Shown: positions 1 through 11,100 of the stretch, piece by piece
Layout: every line of letters begins with the position of its first letter
Numbering within the stretch: the stretch's first letter is position 1
From: Lachnospiraceae bacterium
GTDB lineage: Bacteria > Bacillota > Clostridia > Lachnospirales > Lachnospiraceae
Length of the DNA: 56,225 bases
Assembly (NCBI GenBank): GCA_015057435.1
Contig: SVEJ01000017.1
Span: 1-56,225 of the forward strand
Direction: 5' to 3'
Made by a program: the position numbers and the translations under genes
The notes under the pieces: model-generated
What the model was told of the DNA's origin: nothing
Seen by the model: only the letters and a program-made list of their open reading frames with translations
The model's database searches: none

Positions 1-102
1 AAGGATAGCAAGGTGTCAATCATTTCAGGGGATCATTATCTTCATCAATCCAATCTGCAGGGACTTGTAGATGAAATTACATCATGGGATGTGAGACATT
101 AG
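1..102 (+). CDS. C-terminal end of a probable alpha/beta hydrolase (partial)
   Basis: An open frame runs in from the left edge and stops with TAG at 100-102, giving the last 33 residues of a protein. The residues GDHYLH at positions 11-16 of the fragment resemble the loop that carries the catalytic histidine in alpha/beta hydrolases, and it is followed by a helix-like tail (LQGLVDEITSW) that commonly ends such proteins. The assignment rests only on this motif; the nucleophile and acid residues lie outside the window. A hairpin with a T-run follows 70 bases downstream and would end its transcript. Confidence 0.4.
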   Translation, partial: KDSKVSIISGDHYLHQSNLQGLVDEITSWDVRH

Positions 103-172
103 ATGTCACATAAAATAAAACAGGGTAACTCTAAATAAAACTTCAGGTTGATTAATACTATAATTTTAATTT

Positions 173-210
173 AAGTGGTAAAATCTTTGTGGTTTTACCA
201 CTTGTTTTTT
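173..210 (+). terminator. Rho-independent terminator after the partial hydrolase
   Basis: A perfect 11-base inverted repeat (AAGTGGTAAAA / TTTTACCACTT) with a 9-base loop is followed by G and six T residues. It lies 70 bases after the stop codon at 102 and fits a factor-independent terminator for that gene. Confidence 0.75.
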
Positions 211-314
211 GCAAACAGTAATCACTTAGTGTAGTTCGTTGTAAAGAAGTACGTCCTTAAATATATATTATTTTTTTGGATACTAATCATTTTATATTTT
301 TAAGGAGGTACGCT

Positions 315-559
315 ATGGAGAACTTTTCTAAGGAAGTCATGCAACTAATGCAAGCTAAACTAGGAGATGAAGTAACTATTAAAATCGAGAATATCATTAA
401 AACGAATGATATGAATTTGACTGCAGTGATGATTCATCAAAAGATGATATTCCTACATCAGAGACGATTGTTCATCTGAAGGATTTTGAGTTGATGAAGG
501 ATCGTATAACTATTCGATTACTGAACAAGAAGATGAATGAGGAATATCTTAAGGGGTAG
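315..559 (+). pseudogene. Frameshifted, truncated DUF5688-family remnant
   Basis: A good ribosome binding site (AAGGAGG, 302-308) precedes ATG 315. The first frame gives MENFSKEVMQLMQAKL followed by an EVTIKIENIIKTND stretch, which resembles the start of DUF5688 proteins, and stops at 479. The continuation lies in a shifted frame from about 430 to TAG 557-559, reading IVHLKDFELMKDRITIRL, which resembles the conserved segment with DFE and KDRI that follows in the same family. The two halves therefore look like one gene broken by a small indel. The family is usually around 300 residues, so the rest is missing. This match is from memory of the family. The alternative is a real 54-residue protein ending at 479. 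Confidence 0.55.
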
Positions 560-896
560 GCCAGAAGCAGGATCCTTATTATATCATAAATTTTTGACTT
601 ATATTTGTGATTACCTATTTCGCTACGTTTGTGTTGTTTATGCATCGTATTTTCGAGATGTTAAAAATGCCAACTGTAATCTGAGTGAACTTAAGAAAAA
701 AAGAGCGGTTGTATTTAGAGGCGTTTTTCACTAACATTAGGTTTTACAACTTTCACCATGACTAACTGGTTATTTGTATTATGGAATGTACAATTATTTG
801 ATGGAAATTCACTATTTATGTTAAAATAACGTAGCGTGATATATTGCTTGTCACGCTACGTTATATTATATTATAGGCCTTGAAAGGAGGCAGGAT
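560..896. other. Non-coding or decayed stretch before the MerR gene
   Basis: No convincing gene is visible. One plus-strand frame from about 588 to 640 encodes a hydrophobic run (VITYFATFVLF) and resumes after a stop with charged sequence (KKERLYLEAFF), which could be a remnant of a membrane protein. There is no start codon with a ribosome binding site. A different frame (537-734) is open for 65 codons but has no ribosome binding site and an unusual composition. The perfect palindrome listed separately sits at the right end. Confidence 0.4.
826..864. promoter_or_regulatory. Perfect 14-base inverted repeat upstream of the MerR gene
   Basis: ATAACGTAGCGTGA (826-839) and its exact reverse complement (851-864) flank an 11-base loop. 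The element ends 32 bases before the MerR start codon. There is no clean T-run on either side: the right flank is ATTATATTATAG. It could be a poor terminator for whatever once lay upstream, or a regulatory hairpin or operator for the operon that starts at 897. Confidence 0.5.
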
Positions 897-1625
897 ATGT
901 CATTATATACAACGGGAGAACTTGCAAAGAAGTGTAATGTTTCAGTAAGAACAGTTCAGTACTATGACGAAAGAGGGATTCTTGTGCCAACGGATTTGAC
1001 GGAAGGTGGACGAAGACTTTTCTCTGAAGATGATGTTGCTACATTAGAAACAATTTGTTTCTTAAGAGATTTGGATATCTCTATAAAAGATATTGCTGAA
1101 ATATTGGAATCCGAAGAGTCAAAAAAGGTAATCGAACTTTTGCTTGATGAGCAAGAAAAAAATATTCAGGCGGATGTCAAGAAAAAAACGAAACAATTAG
1201 AAAATATTAAAGGCATAAGAAGTTCTTTGGCTTCTTTCAAGGATGGGTCGCAAAAAACAATTCATGACATATCATCGATTATGGAGGAAAAAGAAAAGCG
1301 AAAGAAAATGTACAAAAAAATGCTGATCATAGCAATTCCGTTAGAAATTGTCGAAATTGTTACTTTTGTGATTGGTATATTAAAAGGAATCTGGTTGCCA
1401 TTTTTTGTGGCTATGGTAGTGCTTATAGTTTGCACAATCTTTATGTTTGACTATTGGTATAAACGGATTGAATATATTTGTCCGGAGTGCCATACCAGAT
1501 TTCAGCCAAAGAAATTAGAAGCATTCTTTGGAAATCATACGCCAAAGACGCGAAAGCTAACTTGCCCTACTTGCAGGAGGAGAATCTGGAGTTTGGAAGT
1601 ATATAGAAAAGAGGTGGATGCATAA
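897..1625 (+). CDS. MerR-family regulator with membrane helices and a C-terminal zinc ribbon
   Basis: The 242-residue product starts with a typical MerR winged helix (residues 3-70: YTTGELAKKCNVSVRTVQYY, then GRRLFSEDD) and a coiled-coil linker (about 75-125). Unlike soluble MerR proteins it then has two hydrophobic helices (about 143-185) and a CPEC...CPTC zinc-ribbon-like end (about 196-232). ATG 897 has a strong ribosome binding site (AAAGGAGG). The stop overlaps the next start by one base (TAATG), so the two genes are translationally coupled. It probably controls the downstream protease and ABC transporter genes, sensing a membrane or zinc-related signal. The ligand is unknown. Confidence 0.85.
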   Translation: MSLYTTGELAKKCNVSVRTVQYYDERGILVPTDLTEGGRRLFSEDDVATLETICFLRDLDISIKDIAEILESEESKKVIELLLDEQEKNIQADVKKKTKQLENIKGIRSSLASFKDGSQKTIHDISSIMEEKEKRKKMYKKMLIIAIPLEIVEIVTFVIGILKGIWLPFFVAMVVLIVCTIFMFDYWYKRIEYICPECHTRFQPKKLEAFFGNHTPKTRKLTCPTCRRRIWSLEVYRKEVDA

Positions 1626-2512
1626 TGGAAACAATTAATTTGAGTAAGAAACAATTTGTGATATACATGACAGTCACATTTGCATTGGCTTGGATTTTAG
1701 AAATGATAGCAAGCATTTTCGCTAACAAAGGAAATCAAATGATGTTTACTATTATAATGCCGATTACCATGTACATGCCTTTTCTTGGTGTACTTGTAGC
1801 AAGAATTCCGTTAAAGGGGATGGGATGGGTGCCGCATTTGAAAGGTAAAATTCGATATGTCTTATTTGCTCTTTGGATGCCGGCAATTCTAAGTATCCTT
1901 GGTGGCGTATTGTTTTTTGTGATTTTCCCGGATACATTTGATTCTGAATTCTTAACGTTGAGAGGAATTTTAGAAGAAGCCGGAGCGTTGGAACAGTTTG
2001 AGGCACAGGGTTTGACAATCCCAATGTATCTGTTGATTACGTCGCTTCAAGCGGTAACAATTGCACCATTTATGAACATGTTCGTCACCCTAGGTGAAGA
2101 GGTCGGTTGGCGAGGTGCACTGTATCCGTATTTGAAGAAGAAGCTTGGTATTAATCTGGGACGAATTGTGGGTGGTGCAATCTGGGGAGCATGGCACTGG
2201 CCGATCATGATTTTTGCCGGCTATGAGTATGGAAAAGAATATATCGGCGCACCGGTACTTGGGCCAATCGTATTCTGTATCTGTACTATTATGATGGGTA
2301 TTTTACATGATTATGTATATGAAAAGACAGAAACCATTTGGTTGCCATCCCTTATGCATGGTGCTACCAATGCATTTACCATCTTTGCATATTTGGTAAA
2401 ACCTGAATATTCCAATATGGCAATTCTAGGTCCAGCATATATTGGTATTATCAGTATGATTCCGATGATTATTATTGCGGCAATGATTTGTTTGAAAAAA
2501 ACAAGAAATTGA
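1625..2512 (+). CDS. CPBP-family intramembrane metalloprotease
   Basis: The 295-residue polytopic membrane protein carries the signature motifs of the CAAX protease/bacteriocin-processing (CPBP, Abi) family. These are EEVGWRG at about residues 158-164, then the histidine motif WGAWHWP at about 188-194, and a last histidine in LMHGATNAF near 248-256. Glutamates and histidines of this kind bind the catalytic metal within the membrane. The substrate is unknown. In operons with ABC transporters such proteins often act in peptide maturation or self-protection. It overlaps the MerR stop by one base and is followed 13 bases later by the ABC ATPase, so all three are likely co-transcribed. Confidence 0.88.
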   Translation: METINLSKKQFVIYMTVTFALAWILEMIASIFANKGNQMMFTIIMPITMYMPFLGVLVARIPLKGMGWVPHLKGKIRYVLFALWMPAILSILGGVLFFVIFPDTFDSEFLTLRGILEEAGALEQFEAQGLTIPMYLLITSLQAVTIAPFMNMFVTLGEEVGWRGALYPYLKKKLGINLGRIVGGAIWGAWHWPIMIFAGYEYGKEYIGAPVLGPIVFCICTIMMGILHDYVYEKTETIWLPSLMHGATNAFTIFAYLVKPEYSNMAILGPAYIGIISMIPMIIIAAMICLKKTRN

Positions 2513-2525
2513 GGAAGGGTACATT

Positions 2526-3242
2526 ATGTTATATATAAAGAATTTGACAAAACATTATAAAGGGAGCACGAAAGGTGTAACGGATCTTAGTTTACACGTA
2601 GAAGCAGGAGACATTTTTGCTTTTATTGGTCACAATGGTGCAGGGAAGACGACTACATTAAAGTGTGTCGCAGGTATTCATAATTTTGATCAGGGAGAAA
2701 TTCAGATTCATGGTTTGTCTATGAAAGAGGAATCCCTAGCATGTAAGAAACAGTTTGCTTATATTCCGGATAATCCGGATTTGTTTGATTATCTGACAGG
2801 AATTCAGTATTTGAATTTTATAGCAGATGTATTTGAGGTGTCGGGTGAGGAAAGAGAAAGACGTATTGAAAAGTATGCAAATGCATTTGGAATTATGGAG
2901 TCTTTAGGAGACTTGATTTCTTCCTATTCTCACGGGATGAAACAGAAATTGGCAATTATTTCGGCATTGCTACATAAGCCGAAACTGCTTATTTTGGATG
3001 AACCTTTTGTGGGATTAGACCCTCAGGCGGCAGTTGTCTTGAAAAATACAATGCGTGAATTATGTGAAGAAGGTGGCGCAATTTTCTTTTCGACGCATGT
3101 GCTTGATGTGGCAGAAAAGCTATGTAATAAGGTGGCAATTATTAAAGAAGGAACTTTGATAAAAAGCGGTAACATGGAAGATGTTGTGAAAGAAGGTATT
3201 TCACTTGAGGACATTTTCATGGAGGTGGTTTGCGATGAATAA
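2526..3242 (+). CDS. ABC transporter ATP-binding protein
   Basis: This 238-residue ATPase has Walker A (GHNGAGKTTT, residues 35-44), a signature in the form YSHGMKQK (about 137-144), Walker B with LLILDEPFVGLDP (about 155-167) and an H-loop (STHV). It is of the drug or multidrug export type that pairs with a separate membrane subunit. The start ATG 2526 follows AGGAAGGG. The stop TAA 3240-3242 overlaps the start of the permease gene at 3235, so the two subunits are coupled. The likely role is export or membrane protection under control of the MerR regulator. Confidence 0.9.
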   Translation: MLYIKNLTKHYKGSTKGVTDLSLHVEAGDIFAFIGHNGAGKTTTLKCVAGIHNFDQGEIQIHGLSMKEESLACKKQFAYIPDNPDLFDYLTGIQYLNFIADVFEVSGEERERRIEKYANAFGIMESLGDLISSYSHGMKQKLAIISALLHKPKLLILDEPFVGLDPQAAVVLKNTMRELCEEGGAIFFSTHVLDVAEKLCNKVAIIKEGTLIKSGNMEDVVKEGISLEDIFMEVVCDE

Positions 3243-4857
3243 TTGCAATTTTACGATGCAACTTGCTACTTTCATAAAACTGCAACTTGTGAATCTCTAT
3301 GGGAAGAATGTATACCGAAATCTAAAAGACCCAAAAGAAAAGAGGAAAAAATTCTGGCTTTATATTGCCTATTTTTTTATCATTATTGTAGTGGCGGGTT
3401 ATGCAGGAGCGATGAGCTATGGTTATGTATACATAGGTCTTGCAAAGATTTTGCCGGCATATTTGATTATGCTGGTAAGTCTCATTATCTTACTGTTTTC
3501 CATATTTAAGGCGGGAGATGTTATTTTTCAAAAGAATTCCTATGATATATTGGTTTCTCTTCCGGTGAAGAACAGCACGATCGTAATCAGTAGATTTGTG
3601 CGTCTTTACGTGGAAAATGTATTACTTGCTGCGACGGTTATGTTGCCGGCAATGGTTGTGTTTGGTATTCTGGAAAGACCATCATGGTCGTTTTATGTAA
3701 TTGGTTTGATTGTAGTATCCTTTATACCGCTTGTCCCAATTACTGTTTCGGTGTTTGTTGGTGCATTGATTAAAGCAATTTCAGCAAGAAGCAGGAATAA
3801 GAATCTCGTAAGCATACTTCTTTCGCTAACTCTTATGATGTGTCTTATGGTTGGTGGTATGCGTTTGTCCGTATCGGCAGAGAACATGGATATCAATGAA
3901 TTAAAAAATCTGCTGGATATGATGTTGCGTGCGATCAATCGTATGTATCCGCCGGCAATTTGGCTTGGTGATGCAATGCTGACAGGAAATTTTGCAGTAT
4001 GTTTTGCATGTGTTTGTGCGGGTTTTGTTGCTTTGTGGATGGTAATTGCTTTCTTGTCAATGAACTATACGAGGATTTGTGATGGAATTTTCAGTACAAG
4101 CGCAAGACATGATTATAAGATGAAACACCTAAAAAGCAGTCATATGCTTGGTGCATTATATAAAAGAGAGTTTAAACGTTATTTTGCTTCTAGTGTCTAT
4201 GTAACCAATACAATTGTTAGTCCTATTATGGGGATGTTGTTTGCGGGAGCGATGCTTTTTGTGACGCCGGAGCAATTAGAAGCTGCAGCAGCAGACTTTT
4301 ATGCACAAAGCGGGATGGTGTTGCAGATGCGGAGTATGTTGCCGATGGCACTTGCCAGTGTGTTTTGTATGATGCCGATTACTGCAGTTTCTATATCTAT
4401 GGAGGGAAAACAGTGGTGGATCGTAAAGACGTTGCCTATTAGCGCAAAGCAACTGCTTGACAGCAAACTCCTCATGAATCTTAGTATACTGGCACCGTGT
4501 TGTGGGGTTTCTGTGATTTTGGTAGCGATTGGACAAAAGGTTACACCTATAGAGTTTGTATGGCTTTTGCTTGTACCTTTTTTGTCTATAGTTTTTTCGT
4601 GTATCTTAGGTCAAACGGTTAATTTGAAATTGCCGGTGTTTGATTGGGAAAATGAAGTGTCTGTAGTGAAACAAAGTGCGTCCACGTTTGTAGGTGGCCT
4701 GCTACCATTTTTAGTAATGATCGTCATGACATTTGGTGTGATGTTGGTTCCGGCGCAATATACGAATTTGATAATGGGCCTGTTATGTATGGTTTTAGGA
4801 ATTGCTGCATTGATGCTGTATCGAAACAATAGCAAGGTGGATTTGCTTTCTATCTAA
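3235..4857 (+). CDS. ABC transporter permease of the ABC-2 type, partner of the preceding ATPase
   Basis: The 540-residue product is mostly hydrophobic, with around 12 predicted membrane segments in two clusters (about residues 45-270 and 340-535) separated by a short soluble stretch. I start it at ATG 3235, preceded by GGAGGTGG at 3220-3227. A longer open frame begins at 3205, inside the ATPase gene, but has no such site. It overlaps the ATPase stop by eight bases. The sequence style is that of single-chain exporter permeases in Firmicutes, but I cannot name a substrate. A strong terminator follows, closing the operon that began at 897. Confidence 0.85.
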   Translation: MNNCNFTMQLATFIKLQLVNLYGKNVYRNLKDPKEKRKKFWLYIAYFFIIIVVAGYAGAMSYGYVYIGLAKILPAYLIMLVSLIILLFSIFKAGDVIFQKNSYDILVSLPVKNSTIVISRFVRLYVENVLLAATVMLPAMVVFGILERPSWSFYVIGLIVVSFIPLVPITVSVFVGALIKAISARSRNKNLVSILLSLTLMMCLMVGGMRLSVSAENMDINELKNLLDMMLRAINRMYPPAIWLGDAMLTGNFAVCFACVCAGFVALWMVIAFLSMNYTRICDGIFSTSARHDYKMKHLKSSHMLGALYKREFKRYFASSVYVTNTIVSPIMGMLFAGAMLFVTPEQLEAAAADFYAQSGMVLQMRSMLPMALASVFCMMPITAVSISMEGKQWWIVKTLPISAKQLLDSKLLMNLSILAPCCGVSVILVAIGQKVTPIEFVWLLLVPFLSIVFSCILGQTVNLKLPVFDWENEVSVVKQSASTFVGGLLPFLVMIVMTFGVMLVPAQYTNLIMGLLCMVLGIAALMLYRNNSKVDLLSI

Positions 4858-4876
4858 AGACAAGACATCTGAGTAT

Positions 4877-4917
4877 AAAAAGGAATGCTTACATTTCGTA
4901 AGTATTCCTTTTTCTTT
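4877..4917 (+). terminator. Terminator closing the MerR-protease-ABC operon
   Basis: AAAAGGAATGCTTAC pairs with GTAAGTATTCCTTTTT across a 5-base loop, followed by a T-rich tract. It begins 20 bases after the permease stop codon. The A-rich left arm would make it partly functional on the minus strand too. Confidence 0.85.
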
Positions 4918-5026
4918 GGTTGTATCTTCGTGGAATAACAGATATCGAAGAACTGATAATACATGTGAAAACAGACAATGATATTTGTGCATAATGTCAA
5001 AAATACAGGCGGTGTTTAAAATGGAA

Positions 5027-5055
5027 TTGTAATTAATTTCCAAAACGATTATCAT
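5027..5055 (+). promoter_or_regulatory. Probable sigma-A promoter of the giant surface-protein gene
   Basis: TTGTAA (5027-5032) and TATCAT (5050-5055) are separated by 17 bases. Transcription would start near 5062, giving a leader of about 45 bases before ATG 5108. Both boxes deviate from consensus, so this is a candidate only. Confidence 0.5.
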
Positions 5056-5107
5056 ATAGATAAGTATGGAAAAGTGCACGTATTCAATGGTTATAGGAGG
5101 GTTTGAC

Positions 5108-8100
5108 ATGTTTTACAAAAAGCAAAGCAAGCGGAAAATACATCTGCTGGCAAGTATAATATTAGGTGCATCCTTGATGGTGGGAACAGTATCACATGCA
5201 ACAAGCAATGAAGAGTCTTCAAAGATGAAGATGGTAGACTTAACTGCAGGCGTTACCTTGATGTATGACGCTACAGATACGGAAAAGGAAACACCGATTG
5301 GTATCAATTTGAATGGTAACTCTGTTGTAATTGAGGTGTCTGAAACGGATACATCTTACAACAACATTTATATTGATGAGAATAAGAACGGAAAAGTTGA
5401 TGAAGGTGAAGCAGCAGTAACTTTTGGGGATACCATAGATGTTTCTGCAGGTTTGCCTATTTATGGTGTTTATGAAAGTAGATCGGAAACACCAATTTCT
5501 ATTACATTGAATAGTGGACATGCACCGAAATTATATGGTGTTTATAATGGTGAAATGGATGTTGCAGAAGGTGTGGCTATCACGATGAATGTGAATGGCG
5601 GAACAATTACCTCTATGTTGACTGCGGCGTATGGATCAAGCGTTACTGCAGCGGGAAATGTTCCTGTTGATGTGAATCTTACAGCAGGCGTTGTTTGCTA
5701 TATGAATGCTGTGGATTTTTCTACTGTAGATGCAGGGGTGAATACGAATGTGGCAGTAGATATAGATGTGACAGGAACAGTTACTGTGCCGAATAATCTG
5801 ATTGCGATTAATGGTAATTATTCTAGTCGATCTGAGGTTATAGGTTCTGTTGATGTGAATATAGATTTGGACAAGGCACCAACCTCAGGTAATAATATAT
5901 ATAGCGTAAAAGGTCTTGCCTATGCGACTGTAGATGGAGATTACAAGATTACTGCCAATAATGCATGGTTATATGAAATCTATGGCATGACATATGCATG
6001 GATAAAGGGAAACTATACATTTGACATGAAACCTACGTGTAGTGCGTCTTATTATACAAAGGCTATGGAGTATTCATCTGTTGATGGGAATGCCGACATT
6101 CGTTTGGTTGGATTTACAGCAGGTACAACAACATATAATTATGTATATGGTATTGAAGAACATAATAGTTCTGTAGCGTATGCAGTAGGTGGAACGTGTA
6201 CAATTGATTATGTGGGTGGATATACGAACAGATTATCAATGATAGATGGTTCGTATCAGAACTCTGTATTTGTAGGAGATATAACCTGTACTGTTAGTGG
6301 AGGAGAGATTTATAACCTGTACGGTGTGAGTGAATTTGATGCCAACAGTAATATTGAAATGATTATTAAGAAAACAGCGAATATCACAGGTTATTGTTAT
6401 GCTGTAAGAAATGGTGATGTTGAGGGGGATGCTACAGTTACTGCTTCGAATGGTAATAAAACCAATAGTTACAGCTACTTTTATGGAGCATATAATATGA
6501 ACATAAAGGGAGATTTGCTCGTTACTGTAGACGGAGGATACTGGTATGACATGTATGGCATATATGGTTCTTCTTCCGGCGGATATGTGATTACGGGCAA
6601 TGCAACGGTTGACTTTAAAAATATCAATGTAAATCAAAAGTCTTTTGGATCTACTTTTAATGGTACGTGTTATGCGGATGTTCAGGGTAATCTGGAAATA
6701 AGTGTTACGGACTCTGAGTTTAGTTCGCTTACAGGAAATTATTACAGTAAAGTAGCTAAGAATTTGATTACAAGATTTGATGGGGTTGATGTTTCGAGCG
6801 AATTATATGGTTCTAAGTCTTATGAAGTTGGTGGAACAGTGACCAATACAATGAACAAAGTAACCGGTCAAAAAGTGTATGGATTTTATTTGCAATCGGG
6901 AGAATGTACAGGCGATGTAACAAGTACAATCAACGATGCGACAGCAACGACAGAATTGTATGGTGTTACTGCTTACAACAGAACAAGATTGTTCAAGGGT
7001 GCAATTCATTCTACGCTGCAAGACAGCAGTTCCTATAAAGCATATGCAATTTATAATGTGGAAGCACAAGGTGAGGCGAGTGCAACGATAATAGGTGGAA
7101 CATATGGTGACAGTACGAAAAATGCGACACTGTTTGGTATGTTTGACCTTTATACACCTGAAAAGTCTACGGTTGAAATCAACGGGACATCGCTTGTGGG
7201 AGAATTGACACCGTACAAAGCTTATTATCAAGCCGGTCAGGGTGATGCGACGGTTTCAATTGAGGGATTAACCATTGATGAAGGTAACCTTACATATAAC
7301 CGAATTACAAACCAACCATATGAAGAACAAAATGTGCATATGACGATTGAGGATTCTACTTTGTCGACAATTACACGAATTCTTCCGGGGTCTGGATATG
7401 GTAAAGGTACAGCAACCTATAACGGCGCATATTATTATGCAGGAAAGTTTGTGTTCGATGAAAATCTAACAAAGGATACAATCTATTTTGTTGCGGGTGA
7501 TTATCATATTCCAAAAGGGGTTACTGTTAAAGCTAACAAAGCATTCTATTATGAAGGTGGAAACATGTTGCTAGAAGGTGACTTAGATGGAAAGTTCGAA
7601 GGCTTAGATGAAACGAAGAATCAATACACAGGCGCGTATATCTTCATGAACGGTGGTACGTTAGATCCGGCGTTGAGTACAATTGGCGGTCTTTATTATC
7701 CATTGAATGTGACAGCTAGTGAGATTGGCGGTAGCATTACGAACAAAAGCACAATATATGCAAAGCGTCATGCATTTGGTGGTGAGCAGTTATTTGGAAG
7801 AGTTGGATATAAGATTGAATATGCAATGACTCCAATCACCGGTTACAAATTAAAGAGTGCAAAATTTACATGCAACGATGTTACAACGGACATAGATGTC
7901 AATGCAGCCGGTGGCACGTTTGGATTTACAATGCCAATGGGTGTAACTTCTTTGGATGTTGTATTTGATGGAAAAGATTTAGTACTTGGTAAAGCGACAA
8001 GCGATCCGGTTTTAAAACTAAATCAGGAATATACGGTAGAAACACCGGCATATGATTTGTCGACGATTATGATTAGTAATGATGCGGAAGACGGCGAAGT

Positions 8101-11100
8101 ATCATTTACTGTTGATGAGAACAAAGGATTGCCGAAAGGATTGTCCTTATCAGAGGATGGAACGAAGATTATTGGTATACCGACTGTTGCAACAGCAGGA
8201 ACGAAAGCTTCTATTTGGGTTACGGGTAAGAATGGCAAAGAAGCCGAACTTGTTTTGAACTTTATTATTTCTGAAGATGGTACAGGTCAGCAGACTAGCC
8301 AAGAAGGCCGTATTGCGGTGGATGAAGAAGGTAAGGCAATTTATCTTTCCGGAAATTCAGTCATCTTAGAAGAAGCAACAGATGGACAGACAGCAATCTA
8401 TCTGGATGATGATAGAGATGGAAAAGCCGATTACGAAGATGCAGTAGCGACTGGAGATTATTCTACGTATACAATGTATGGCGTATCGAATACAGAATGC
8501 AACACGAGTGTAAGAATTACCATGAATGGTGGTAATATGAACACAATCTATGGTGCTTACTATGGAACGATAGGAAAAAGTGGAAGTAAGGTAGATGTTT
8601 ATGTAAATGGCGGAACGGTTTCTACAGTTAGGGTCTTAAGCAATTCTACACTGAATGGAACAGTAAAAATGGTGATTAAACCGGAAGCAACAGTTACAAC
8701 AAAAGCGATAGTAGATAGCTACTCTACGTATTCTGGTTATTATTATGACGTAAATGGTGCAATAAGCATTAATAAGGCATATAACGTGGAAGAGGAAGTA
8801 TCTGCGACAACCATTTCTATTACTGCAGTGGGAAATGTTACTTTCCAAAAACCGGTTACAGCAACCGGCAATATTACAATGAGTGGTTCTTCTGTTAATA
8901 ATGGAAAAGTAGTCTTTATGGATAAGGTGACTGCTGTTTCATCAACAATTACTACACATAATTATGTTACGACCATTTTTAATGGGGATTTGGAAGTTGC
9001 AAAGTTGCAGTTAAATTCCCTTGCAGGAAGAGAGACACAGATAAAAGGCAATATTACAGCTACGGATATTACTTCTGCAAAATCAGCGAGAGCGACATTT
9101 GGCGGAACGGTTGATGTGTCGACATTGAATGTTGGTCAGACATCCATTCTGAACTTTAATGGTAAGACGACAATTGCAGGTGCGGTTTCAACAGCAACAT
9201 CATCCGATACATATTTTAATAGTGAATTGGAAGCAAAGGATAAGGTAACACTTGCTCAAACTGCAACGATGGAGTTCAATGGAACATCAACGATTTATGA
9301 AATTGATGTAACAGGAACTGCAACATTCAACAAAGATGCAACAATTACATTGGTTACGCGTGCACAAGCAAATGGACAGATTTGGATTAATAAGGGTGTT
9401 ACATTTACAACAGAGAACATCTATAAGTATACGGATTCCAAGATTTATCTAAAGGGTGCGTTGAATGTAGGAAGAACATATACAGGAAGCAGTTACTACG
9501 GTCATCTTTACGTGATGGACGGTAGCACATTGGGTATTCCGAAAACAGGTTCCTGGACCTATCTTTATTATCCTGTGACGACAGTTACGGATATAAAGGG
9601 AACACAAATTGCATTAAGTGCAACAGGTACGAATCTTCAGACATTGAAAGACGGCGGACAGACGTTGTCATTTGCCCGTACAAGTTCTAAGATTACTATG
9701 ACGCCGGATGCGGTTCCGGGATATGACTGCGTAATAAGCTTGAATGGTGAGGCCACGGAGGCAACAACTGCTTACATGTCCGGCGAACCACTTACAATTG
9801 CAGCGAATTATGTACCAACCCAGATTACGTTAGAAAAAGGATTTGCAGATCCGGAAGGTGTAGTAGGAACGGAATATACAGATGAACAACCGCTTTATGC
9901 ATTAGGTGATGTGATAATTAATAATGATACAACAGCAGCATATGGAGGAGAAATTGTCTATACATTAGGAAAAGACAGTGAGCTTCCTGAGGGATTATCA
10001 TTAGATGAGAACGGTAATGTTGTAGGTACGCCAACGACAGCTTCTGAAGAAGGAACGACTGTAACATTTGATATCAAGGGAAGAAATGGAACAACTGCTT
10101 CAATAGATGTAAAGATTATTATTCATGAAGCAGGATTCGAAATGGTAGATATTAACGATACGGTTACTTATACAACGGGTGCAGTATATCTCAACGGAAC
10201 ACCGGTTGTAATCTATCAGGATTCCAATAATAGTGCGTTGTGTAGTATATATCCGGATTATGATGGCAATCAGATTCCTGATAATAACATTGCATTCAGA
10301 ATGGGTGATGCGAAAAGCTATAATTTATCGAATAGTGTGATTTATGGATATAATGATGTGGAAAATCCATATGAAGGTGATTTTACCATTTCCCTTGTAA
10401 GCGGTGATGTAGGAACAATCTATGGTGTGAAAGGAACTTCGGATGCTAAGGCAGTTGTAGATGGTAATGTTGGTATATATGTACATGGAGGAACTGTTAA
10501 GAACAACGTCTATGGCGCATATTACGGAACGGTCAATGACCTGACTGTAGAGGCAACTGGTGGTACACACACATATACAGATTTCATAGGTGGTTTCTAC
10601 TCAAACATTAATGGTAATTTGGATTTTACATGTGGTGACGAGATTGTAATCTACGGTGGAGGAAGTTCCGCAAACGAGGCAAAGGTATATGGTGCATGGA
10701 ATACGGTTGTAGAGCAGGATGTCAACCTCAAGGTTGGTGCAATTGATTATGCGCACGGATTGACAAGTAAGAATGCAGGTTCAGGAACGGCATCCGGTTA
10801 TCAAGAGACAAGATTTTCATCATTCAAGGGATTATATAGTGCTACCGTCAAAGGTAATTATAATCTCCTTATAGAGGGATACTGGTATCCAAGATATGAA
10901 ACATTAGGAAATGTATTTGCTTATTCAAGTACAATTGACAAGAATATGTCAGTTCGATTGAAGAATGCAGTGATTAGTAATGCAAGCAGAGCGGTAGAAA
11001 CTTACGTTGCAGACAGAACGACTATTGGCGGGGATTTGGATGTCTATGCAGATGAAGAATCCAAACTTACTACATATAACGAGTTTTATATTTTGGCAGG

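Noticed and set aside
537-734. 65-codon open frame at 537
   Set aside because: It has no ribosome binding site, overlaps the tail of the DUF5688-like remnant and has a composition unlike a real protein.
5066-5107. Earlier start for the giant gene
   Set aside because: The in-frame ATG at 5066 lacks a ribosome binding site and adds a stretch before the signal peptide. ATG 5108 has TAGGAGG at ideal spacing.
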